DNA of 18,999 nucleotides from contig JAKISE010000065.1 in NCBI GenBank assembly GCA_021648745.1, positions 1-18,999 of the forward strand, written 5' to 3'. Source of the DNA: Cyclobacteriaceae bacterium. GTDB lineage: Bacteria; Bacteroidota; Bacteroidia; Cytophagales; Cyclobacteriaceae. Shown in pieces: positions 7,265 to 13,824 of this stretch; positions within the stretch are counted from its first letter, which is position 1; each line of letters opens with the position of its first letter. The position numbers and the translations under genes were made by a program. Under the pieces are notes generated by a model that saw nothing but the letters and a program-made list of their open reading frames with translations, was not told where the DNA came from and made no database searches.

Positions 7265-7514
7265 TATAATAACCTGAGTTCGGCCTAAGGAGTAGCTGCC
7301 AGAAAATAAAATAGTGGGTGAGGTTTTGAAGATAAAAAACGTAGATATAATGGATTATTTCAAGATTTTTATCTTCAAAAGATTGCCTGCTAGATATTTT
7401 CCCTTTGGGCTTTATCGAAACTTCCCTAAACTGCCTTATATTTTCTTGAATTAACCAGTTAGTCCTACAAAAATCTAAGTTGTTTATGAAAGTTTCGCCT
7501 AAAGCTGACAGCAT
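7260..7514 (-). CDS. Doubtful 84-aa frame inside the 274-bp element
   Basis: This frame fills the interior of the element and its last codons (LLRPNSGYY) are made by the left inverted end, with the stop just outside. It has basic residues in the middle and a hydrophobic, aromatic C-terminal part (YIYVFYLQNLTHYFIFWQ). I recognise no family. It could be a leftover of a transposase coding region or chance reading of an AT-rich element. No promoter or ribosome-binding site is evident. Confidence 0.25.
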   Translation of the reverse strand: MLSALGETFINNLDFCRTNWLIQENIRQFREVSIKPKGKISSRQSFEDKNLEIIHYIYVFYLQNLTHYFIFWQLLLRPNSGYYK

Positions 7515-7540
7515 TCCTTAGGCCGAACTCAGGTTATTAG
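7267..7540. mobile_element. 274-bp element with 25-bp perfect inverted ends
   Basis: The first 25 bases (7267-7291, beginning TAATAACCTGAGTTCGG) are repeated exactly in reverse complement at 7515-7539, and the similarity continues imperfectly a few bases inward. Perfect long ends on a short unit indicate a recently active miniature or internally deleted insertion element. No clear target duplication is seen. Its right end runs straight into the right end of a second repeat (7540-7568), suggesting a nested or composite insertion. The whole gap 7131-7597 contains only the terminator, the palindrome and these elements. Confidence 0.75.
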
Positions 7541-7568
7541 TAATAGAATTTCTATTGCATATTTCGGG
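7535..7568 (+). mobile_element. Miniature transposable element, copy 2 (right end only)
   Basis: From TATTAGTAATAG to ATTTCGGG this is base-for-base the same as the right end of the complete copy (13041-13074). CGGG is followed by TTAAA (7569-7573), again a TT-A-rich pentamer as at the other copies. The hairpin core and left end are absent; instead the 274-bp element abuts it. Most likely the left part was lost when, or after, that element inserted. Confidence 0.75.
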
Positions 7569-7597
7569 TTAAAGCATTTGGGTAAAATAAATTCGAT

Positions 7598-8281
7598 TTA
7601 AAAGTGATAATTAATTGTAAATAATTGATCTAATGATATTTGATTAATAAACCTTGCTTGAAAGTTTGTTGATTTTCTGTTTTCTAAGTTATTAGGAGTG
7701 CCATTCGTTGTTTCCCTAATTAATGTTGAAGCATTTAGAAAGCCTATATTCAGTGATAAGGAAAATCTATTATGCACAAAATAATAAATGCCTAAACCTG
7801 CTGATAAGCCAAGTCGGTTACTACTATCTTCATTTGTTTGTTCGGATACATCACTCGTTGAGGTGTTTAAAGAACTGATGAAATTATAGAATATACTCGT
7901 GTTAAGGAAAGCTCCAAATTTCTCACTAATTGGAAAGTGCTTTCTTAGAAAAATATTGGATGATATAGTATTATACTCGTTATATCTAATGTTAAAAGTG
8001 CTATCAGAATAAGTGCTACTAAACTCATTGCTGTTTTTATTAATTCCTAGTCCTACACCAAGAGACAAGTTATTTTTTATAAACCTGCCGTATGTCGTAG
8101 AAAAACCTAGAGTTTTACTTTCAGATATCGAATTTGCATTATCGTTATTTGAATCATTATTAGAGAAACCTAAGACGAAATTTCCAGTAATTACATTACT
8201 TCCTTTAGAAAAGTATTCTTGTGAATAAGCTGAAGTAAGGACAACAACTAGAGTTAAGGTTGTTAAGAAAAGATTTTTCAT
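7598..8281 (-). CDS. Outer-membrane beta-barrel protein
   Basis: A 227-aa exported protein with signal peptide MKNLFLTTLTLVVVLTSAYS cut before QEYF. The mature chain alternates short amphipathic strands (FVLGFSN, NLSLGVGLGI, RFSLSLNIGFL) with polar Ser/Asn-rich loops. It ends in an aromatic residue (FTINYHF), the usual C-terminal signal for insertion of barrels by the BAM machinery. About eight strands would fit the length. It resembles the small OmpW/OmpA-like porin-family barrels common in Bacteroidota. The ligand or role is unknown. It is a single gene, divergent from the amidohydrolase operon, with palindromes in its upstream region. Confidence 0.8.
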   Translation of the reverse strand: MKNLFLTTLTLVVVLTSAYSQEYFSKGSNVITGNFVLGFSNNDSNNDNANSISESKTLGFSTTYGRFIKNNLSLGVGLGINKNSNEFSSTYSDSTFNIRYNEYNTISSNIFLRKHFPISEKFGAFLNTSIFYNFISSLNTSTSDVSEQTNEDSSNRLGLSAGLGIYYFVHNRFSLSLNIGFLNASTLIRETTNGTPNNLENRKSTNFQARFINQISLDQLFTINYHF

Positions 8282-8312
8282 AATTCAAATTTTGGGTGGT
8301 TTCATTTATAAA

Positions 8313-8360
8313 TAAAATTGCAATTTTAATGCCAACTAATCTTATAAAAGTATGATTAGT
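8313..8360 (-). promoter_or_regulatory. Two dyads upstream of the beta-barrel gene
   Basis: TAAAATTG-CAATTTTA (8313-8328) is a perfect 16-bp palindrome 32 bp upstream of the barrel gene start. ACTAATC (8335-8341) and GATTAGT (8354-8360) form a second perfect inverted pair with a 12-bp spacer. Both lie where a promoter would be expected, so they are operator candidates. Base composition is AT-rich, so chance is possible. Confidence 0.3.
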
Positions 8361-8489
8361 AATTTTGTTTTATACTTTCCCCTCTAGTCTTGTGTCAGCC
8401 TACAACCGCTTACATAAATGTTATAACACCCACCCATAATTAGGGGAGCTTTTTAGTAACTTTCCATTTCAACTAAATATAACTTATCA

Positions 8490-11400
8490 ATGAAGCGAAT
8501 AATACTAGCTGGTTGCCTTATACTGGCAACTGTTTTTGCAAGTGTTGCGCAAGAAACCTTTCCTCGAAACGATGTTCGAGACGAGCGGGTTGAAGCCTAT
8601 GCACTAATCAATGGAACTGTGGTGGTTGATTATCAAACTACCATTGCAAATGCCACACTTCTTATTAAAGAAGGCAAAGTGGTACAGGTAGGAGCCGGAA
8701 TAACTATTCCTAAAGGATACATAATTATCGATCTGAAAGGGAACTATGTATATCCATCTATAATAGATCCTTTTACCAATTATGGATTACCCACAGAAAA
8801 ACATAAACGAGGCAAAAGTCCTTGGAGCAATGCAGAACAAATTCAGACTACAACTAAAGGAGCATTTAACAGTAACCAAGCTATAAAAGCTGAGTACAGT
8901 GCGGCTAGCAAGTTTAGTGTAGATGCTAAAACGGCTAAATCCCTTCGTGCGCAAGGGTTTGGAGCTGTTCTTACCTACAGAGCAGATGGGTTGGCTAGAG
9001 GCACTGGAGCATTGGTTACCCTCTCTACAGATAGAGCCAATGAAGTGCTTTTAAATGAGCACGCCACGGCAAATTACTCCTTTACCAAAGGCAGTTCAAC
9101 TCAATTATATCCTATTTCAACAATGGGTTTTATTGCTGTTTTACGCCAAACCTATTTGGATGCAAATTGGTATAAAGCTCAGAGTCCTCGTCCGTTTAAA
9201 GATATTAGCTTAGAACACTGGATTTTGTCTCAATCATTACCTCAAGTGTTTGATGCTAATAGTTGGTTGAATGCCTTGCGTGCAGATAAACTTGGAGATG
9301 AGTTTGGTGTACAATACATCATTAAAGGCGGAGGTGATGAATACCAACGTATTAACGAAATTAAAGCAACTGGAGCTCAATTTATTATTCCTATTAATTA
9401 CCCAAAAGCTTATGAGGTAGATGATCCATTTGAGGCAAAAGATGTGTCATTGGCCAAAATGAAGCATTGGGAATTAGCACCAACAAATCCAGGTGTTTTA
9501 GCTGCCAATGGAGTTTCTTTTGCCTTTACAGCCAAAGGCTTAAAGTCTGCTAAAGACTATTTGCCCAACGTGCGTAAAGCCATTGAAAATGGATTGTCAG
9601 AACAAGCTGCGCTTAAAGCAATGACTTATACACCAGCAGCCATGTTAAATGCTACAAACCAATTAGGAGGACTGCAAAAAGGAAAAATTGCCAATTTTAT
9701 AATTACATCAAAGCCTATTTTTGAGAAAAAATCAAGCATACTCGAAAACTGGGTACAGGGTACACGCTATGAATTTAAGCCTCTTGAAAAAGTAGATTTT
9801 GAAGGAAAATATAACCTCGCAGTAGGTTCTACTCAATTTAAGCTAGAAGTATCAGGAAAAGCTGGTCATCAGTCAGCTAAGATTGTTATTAATGACACAA
9901 CTAACATCAAACTAAAATCGAAATTTGGGGAAGACTTAGTTGAGTTTAATTATTCGCCTCAAGAAGTGGAAGGCCTAGTTCGACTTTCGGGTTGGACAAC
10001 CGATAATGGTTGGGAAGGTAAAGGCCAATTGGTTGATGGAAGTTGGATTAACTGGACTGCAACAAAAACAGGTGATTTAGATCCCAAGGAAGAGAAGGAG
10101 AAAGATAAGAAAGAGGAAGAAAAACCTGCTTTGGGTGAAATGATATATCCCTTTGTAGCTCATGGAAATATAGAAGTACCTAAAACCGAAACTGTGCTGC
10201 TTAAGAATGCTACACTTTGGACGAATGAAACTGAAGGTATACTTGAGCAAACAGATATTTTATTAATGAATGGTAAAATTTCCAAAATTGGTAAAAACCT
10301 TTCAGCATCTGGCGCTAAAGTAATTGATGCTACAGGCAAGCACGTTACGTCTGGTATCATCGATGAACATTCGCATATTGGAGCTTCATCTATAAATGAT
10401 ATTGCAACCAACTCAGGAATGGTTAGAATAGGCGATGTGCTTAACCCCACCGATTATAATATTTATAACGCTTTGGCTGGGGGTGTAACAGCTATACAAA
10501 TTCTGCACGGTTCCGCTAATCCAATTGGTGGGCAATCGGCTTTAATTAAACTTCGTTGGGGAGCAAGTCCAGAAGAGATGAAGATTAAAGGAGCCGATGG
10601 CTACATAAAATTTGCCTTAGGTGAGAATGTGAAAAGAAGCCGAAACTCAAATTCAATTCGTTTTCCTCAAACCCGAATGGGTGTTGAGCAAGTGTATATG
10701 GATGCTTTTTCGAGTGCTGTAGAGTACGGTAAAAAGTGGAGCTCCTATAATGGTTTGTCTAGGAAAGCAAAAGTTGGTGCTTTAGCACCACGTAGAGATT
10801 TGGCAATGGAAACAATGCTTGAAATTATTAATAAAGAGCGTTTTATTTCATGCCACTCCTACGTTCAGTCAGAAATTAATATGTTGATGAAAGTGGCTGA
10901 CCAATTTGATTTTAAAGTAAACACCTTTACACATATTTTGGAAGGGTATAAAGTAGCTGATAAAATGAAGGCGCACGGTGTGGGTGCCTCTACATTTTCC
11001 GACTGGTGGGCCTATAAATGGGAAGTTCGTTATGCTATCCCCTATAATGCAGCTATTATGCATAATGCAGGTGTAATTGTGGCAATTAATTCAGATGACG
11101 CTGAAATGGGTCGCAGGCTAAATCAAGAAGCAGCCAAATCGGTGAAGTACGGAGGGATGAGCCAAGAAGATGCCTGGAAAATGGTAACATTAAACCCTGC
11201 GAAACTACTTCATTTAGACACGAGAATGGGTAGTTTAAAAGTGGGCAAAGATGCGGATGTTGTGGTTTGGTCAAATAACCCACTATCAGTATACACCAAA
11301 GTAGAAACCACCATTATCGATGGCGTTATTTATTTTGATGCACAGAAAGATGCAGATATGGATCAGTGGATTGAAAAGGAACGTGCTCGATTAATTCAGA

Positions 11401-11513
11401 AAATGAAAGCAACGAAGAAAGGGGGAGGGAAGATGCAAAAATCACATGGTATGATTCCGAAATCCTTCCATTGCGATGACCTAACTGTTGACCTAAACAC
11501 ATTAAATCAATAA
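8490..11513 (+). CDS. Secreted tandem amidohydrolase (imidazolonepropionase-like)
   Basis: A 1007-aa exported protein (signal peptide to about residue 20, ASVAQ) with two amidohydrolase units joined by a Lys/Glu-rich linker near 530-550. The C-terminal unit keeps the metal ligands: H627-x-H629 (DEHSHIG), H789 (SCHSY), H815 (FTHILEG) and D869 (NSDDAEMG), then the usual NPAKLLHLDTRMGSLKVGKDADVVVW closing region, given here in two parts of one motif. The N-terminal unit has the same fold signatures (LIKEGKVVQVG, MLNATNQLGGLQKGKIANFII), but the HxH position reads DPFTNYG and the aspartate position FTAKG, so it is probably inactive. Targets are unknown; related enzymes cleave cyclic amides or dipeptides. 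It is the first gene of a two-gene operon. Confidence 0.85.
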   Translation: MKRIILAGCLILATVFASVAQETFPRNDVRDERVEAYALINGTVVVDYQTTIANATLLIKEGKVVQVGAGITIPKGYIIIDLKGNYVYPSIIDPFTNYGLPTEKHKRGKSPWSNAEQIQTTTKGAFNSNQAIKAEYSAASKFSVDAKTAKSLRAQGFGAVLTYRADGLARGTGALVTLSTDRANEVLLNEHATANYSFTKGSSTQLYPISTMGFIAVLRQTYLDANWYKAQSPRPFKDISLEHWILSQSLPQVFDANSWLNALRADKLGDEFGVQYIIKGGGDEYQRINEIKATGAQFIIPINYPKAYEVDDPFEAKDVSLAKMKHWELAPTNPGVLAANGVSFAFTAKGLKSAKDYLPNVRKAIENGLSEQAALKAMTYTPAAMLNATNQLGGLQKGKIANFIITSKPIFEKKSSILENWVQGTRYEFKPLEKVDFEGKYNLAVGSTQFKLEVSGKAGHQSAKIVINDTTNIKLKSKFGEDLVEFNYSPQEVEGLVRLSGWTTDNGWEGKGQLVDGSWINWTATKTGDLDPKEEKEKDKKEEEKPALGEMIYPFVAHGNIEVPKTETVLLKNATLWTNETEGILEQTDILLMNGKISKIGKNLSASGAKVIDATGKHVTSGIIDEHSHIGASSINDIATNSGMVRIGDVLNPTDYNIYNALAGGVTAIQILHGSANPIGGQSALIKLRWGASPEEMKIKGADGYIKFALGENVKRSRNSNSIRFPQTRMGVEQVYMDAFSSAVEYGKKWSSYNGLSRKAKVGALAPRRDLAMETMLEIINKERFISCHSYVQSEINMLMKVADQFDFKVNTFTHILEGYKVADKMKAHGVGASTFSDWWAYKWEVRYAIPYNAAIMHNAGVIVAINSDDAEMGRRLNQEAAKSVKYGGMSQEDAWKMVTLNPAKLLHLDTRMGSLKVGKDADVVVWSNNPLSVYTKVETTIIDGVIYFDAQKDADMDQWIEKERARLIQKMKATKKGGGKMQKSHGMIPKSFHCDDLTVDLNTLNQ

Positions 11514-11517
11514 GAAC

Positions 11518-12813
11518 ATGAAGAATTTTTTATATACATTCATACTTGTTTTCTCAGCATCAGCAGTAATGGCTCAATTGCCTCAGCCTGCTGAACCTCA
11601 ACCTAATGCCATTCTTTTAAAAGGTGGAATTGCACATTTGGGTAATGGAAAAGTTATTCAAAACTCATTAATTGGGTTTGATGAAGGGAAAATCACCTTG
11701 GTTGGTGATGCCACTAGATCTAAAATTGATGTGGCGGGTTACACAGTGATAGATATTACAGGCCAGCACGTTTATCCTGGTTTTATTTTACCTAATTCTA
11801 GCTTAGGCTTAGAAGAAGTGAGTGCGGTAAGAGCAACTAGAGACGCGAACGAAACAGGACAACTAAAGCCTCATATTCGTTCATTGGTGGCCTATAATAC
11901 AGATAGTAAAATACCGCCAACACTTAGATATAATGGAATTTTAGTGGCAGAAACTACTCCTATGGGCGGACGCATTTCTGGTACTTCCTCTGTAATGAAT
12001 TTAGAGGGTTGGAACTGGGAAGATGCTGTATTGAAAGCTGATGTTGGAGTTCATATGAGTTGGCCTAGTAAAATGGGAGGTCATTTTGATTTTTCCACTT
12101 TTACTTGGATTCGCGAGCCCAATAAAAAGTACGATAGCCAAGTGGAAGAACTTGTTTCATTTTTTGATGATGCTAAAAGCTATTTAGAGTCGAGTAGTAA
12201 AGAGCGTAATCTAAAAATGGAAGCAATGACTGGATTATTCGATGGTTCAAAAATCTTATATATCCGTGCCAATTCCGCAAAGGAAATTGTGCAAGCAGTT
12301 CGTTTTGGGCAAGAAAAAGGAGTGCAAAAAATAGTAATATTAGCTGGTACTGAGGCACTAGATGCAGCTTCTTTCTTAGCTGAGAATAAGATACCCGTAA
12401 TATTGCCAAATGTACATAGTTTGCCATCTAGCGATGAAGTAGTTGAGCTGCCTTATGAATTAGCAGGCTTGCTTACTAAAGCTGGAGTAACTATTGCCTT
12501 ATCGCATAACGGAATGCTAGCTCGTGCTAGAAACCTTCCTTTTTATGCAGGTACCGCAGCAGCGTATGGGCTGGGTAAGGAAGAAGCCGTGCAAGCAATT
12601 ACTCTAAATGCAGCTAAAGTGTTGGGTATCGATAGTGAGGTAGGTTCTTTAGAGGAAGGCAAACGTGCTACTTTATTTGTATCTAAAGGTGATGCTCTTG
12701 ATATGATGACGAATAATTTAACCCATGCGTATATTGATGGTAAAACCATTCAGCTGGAAGGCGAACAGCAAGCATTGTATAAACAGTATAGTGATAAGTA
12801 TGCGAATGATTAA
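11518..12813 (+). CDS. Secreted amidohydrolase-like protein lacking metal ligands
   Basis: A 431-aa protein with signal peptide (about residues 1-19, SAVMAQ), starting 4 nt after the tandem amidohydrolase, so the two are translated from one message. The fold is clear: an N-terminal beta sandwich (LIGFDEGKITLVGD), GQHVYPGFILPNSSLG at the usual HxH site, a KAGVTIALSHNG segment at the usual aspartate site, and the closing ITLNAAKVLGIDSEVGSLEEG. The HxH pair is replaced by LPNSS and the catalytic aspartate by HN, as in the N-terminal half of its neighbour. It is therefore probably a non-catalytic partner or binding protein; the two may form a complex in the periplasm. Such gene pairs occur in other Bacteroidota (recalled). 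Confidence 0.8.
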   Translation: MKNFLYTFILVFSASAVMAQLPQPAEPQPNAILLKGGIAHLGNGKVIQNSLIGFDEGKITLVGDATRSKIDVAGYTVIDITGQHVYPGFILPNSSLGLEEVSAVRATRDANETGQLKPHIRSLVAYNTDSKIPPTLRYNGILVAETTPMGGRISGTSSVMNLEGWNWEDAVLKADVGVHMSWPSKMGGHFDFSTFTWIREPNKKYDSQVEELVSFFDDAKSYLESSSKERNLKMEAMTGLFDGSKILYIRANSAKEIVQAVRFGQEKGVQKIVILAGTEALDAASFLAENKIPVILPNVHSLPSSDEVVELPYELAGLLTKAGVTIALSHNGMLARARNLPFYAGTAAAYGLGKEEAVQAITLNAAKVLGIDSEVGSLEEGKRATLFVSKGDALDMMTNNLTHAYIDGKTIQLEGEQQALYKQYSDKYAND

Positions 12814-12827
12814 ATAATAATAGACAG

Positions 12828-12862
12828 CGTCATTTCCATGTAAATGGGAATGACGTTTTTTT
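12828..12862 (+). terminator. Rho-independent terminator of the amidohydrolase operon
   Basis: CGTCATTTCCAT (12828-12839) pairs with ATGGGAATGACG (12844-12855) through 12 bp with one G-U, with loop GTAA, followed by seven Ts (12856-12862). It ends directly before the original ATG of the glycosylase gene, which would therefore need its own promoter or readthrough. Confidence 0.9.
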
Positions 12863-12910
12863 ATGCCTAAACTTCTCAAATCTTTCTACATCAACCCCGT
12901 TGTAGTTCAA

Positions 12911-13074
12911 CCCGGATTATGCAATAGAATTCGTAATGAGAAGACAAAATGCAATAAATCAGAAGTTTATATTCGAAAAGCATAGCACCGCTATGGTTAA
13001 GAGGATAAACTTAGTAAAACGACTGATTTGCAGCAGTTTGTATTAGTAATAGAATTTCTATTGCATATTTCGGG
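12911..13074 (+). mobile_element. Miniature transposable element, complete copy 3
   Basis: 164 bp, flanked by TTCAA direct repeats. The ends are inverted: CCCGGATTATGCAATAGAA (12911-12929) matches the complement of the right end in 17 of 19 positions. Inside are AAATCAG/CTGATTT (12956-12962, 13023-13029), AAGTTTAT/ATAAACTT (12963-12970, 13005-13012) and the hairpin CATAGC-ACC-GCTATG (12981-12995), nested in order. There is no open frame of note. CC-starting ends with an AT-rich 5-bp target are compatible with mobilisation by an IS1380-type (piggyBac-like) transposase, but that is a guess and no such gene is in the window. Confidence 0.88.
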
Positions 13075-13079
13075 TTCAA

Positions 13080-13625
13080 ATGGCTCAAGACCTAATTGGG
13101 TGCAAACTTTGTACCCAAACTAACGGCATTCTAACTTCTGGAATTATTGTAGAAACGGAAGTTTATAATGGTAGAACCGATAAGGCTTGCCATGCTTACT
13201 CCAATAAAAGAACACCTCGAACCCAAATTATGTATGAAAAGGGTGGAATTGCCTATGTTTATTTTGTCTATGGCATGCATTATTTATTTAATGTAGTTAC
13301 AAATAAAAAAGAATTTGCAGATGCCGTTCTCATCCGAGCCATCGAGCCAACCGATGGATTGGAAGAAATGTACGCTAGAAGGAAAATGAATGTAAATGGT
13401 AAACTACTCACTGGTGGTCCTGCCCGCTTGGCTCAAGCATTAGGAATTGATAAGCAACTTAATGGAGAAAGTTTAGAAGGGAATAAAGTTTGGATTGAAT
13501 CTAGAAATTCTGATTTTGAAGGTGAATTAGAAGCTACCAAACGAATTGGAGTTGATTATGCAGGTGAAGATGCTAATCTTCTATGGAGGTTTTCAATAAT
13601 TGGCAACCCTTTTGTAAGTAAATAA
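13080..13625 (+). CDS. 3-methyladenine DNA glycosylase, N-terminally shortened frame
   Basis: The downstream part of the interrupted gene is an intact 181-aa frame. It retains the catalytic region of the AAG/MPG family: GIIVETEVYNGRTDKACHAY carries the equivalents of human Glu125, Tyr127 and His136, followed by YVYFVYGMHYLFNVVT, DAVLIRAIEP, TGGPARLAQALGI and GVDYAGEDANLLWRF. Only the first 16 residues of the native protein are missing. The ATG at 13080 is a native internal methionine that directly follows the target duplication, so a shortened and perhaps active enzyme could be made if transcription reaches it. No promoter or Shine-Dalgarno is evident; the TAG TAA TAG triplets of the element end precede it in frame. 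Confidence 0.75.
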   Translation: MAQDLIGCKLCTQTNGILTSGIIVETEVYNGRTDKACHAYSNKRTPRTQIMYEKGGIAYVYFVYGMHYLFNVVTNKKEFADAVLIRAIEPTDGLEEMYARRKMNVNGKLLTGGPARLAQALGIDKQLNGESLEGNKVWIESRNSDFEGELEATKRIGVDYAGEDANLLWRFSIIGNPFVSK

Positions 13626-13676
13626 TTGTCATAATTTAGTATCATTGTTATGTATACCAATAACAAAAATGAAGAT

Positions 13677-13769
13677 GTCAAAAAAGGAACGTTATTCAGA
13701 ACGAAGTGAAGAATCTCATTAATTAATCAGAATATTTCATTGAGATTGCTTCGTTCCTCGCAATGACGC
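13677..13769. repeat. Dispersed inverted repeat upstream of the PD40/OmpA gene
   Basis: GAACGAAGTGAAGAATCTCA (13699-13718) and the right part GAGATTGCTTCGTTC (13742-13756) plus CTCGCAATGAC form an imperfect hairpin. The right arm is the common GTCATTGCGAGGAACGAAGC repeat in complement; the left arm is a degraded version starting with GTCA at 13677. It is non-coding and fills much of the 199-bp gap before 13825. It could end stray transcription or simply be a dispersed repeat. Confidence 0.6.
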
Positions 13770-13824
13770 TAATTTATTTTTTGACTTTTGGATTGACCTA
13801 TTGTAAAAAGAGGGTATTCTTGAA

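Larger units (their letters stand above)
12863..13625 (+). pseudogene. 3-methyladenine DNA glycosylase gene split by a miniature element
   Basis: The original gene begins at the ATG at 12863. Its first 16 codons read MPKLLKSFYINPVVVQ, the normal N-terminus of this family. At 12911 a 164-bp element interrupts it, and reading through gives a TAG stop at 12983-12985 after 40 residues. The gene resumes at 13080 (MAQDLIGCKL). Removing the element and one copy of the 5-bp duplication TTCAA (12906-12910, 13075-13079) restores one frame reading VVVQ-MAQDLIG and a protein of 197 aa, the usual length. The enzyme excises alkylated purines such as 3-methyladenine in base excision repair. Confidence 0.85.

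Noticed and set aside
7058..7597. tRNA-Phe as the attachment site of a genomic island
   Set aside because: No repeat of the tRNA 3' end was found downstream, and no integrase gene is present; the nearby repeats are short non-coding elements.
10160..10450. Minus-strand frames inside the amidohydrolase genes
   Set aside because: These are shadows of well-supported plus-strand genes and show no family features.
12828..12862. Hairpin before the glycosylase gene as a regulatory leader or riboswitch
   Set aside because: A simple stem with a four-base loop and seven Ts right after the amidohydrolase stop is a plain terminator.
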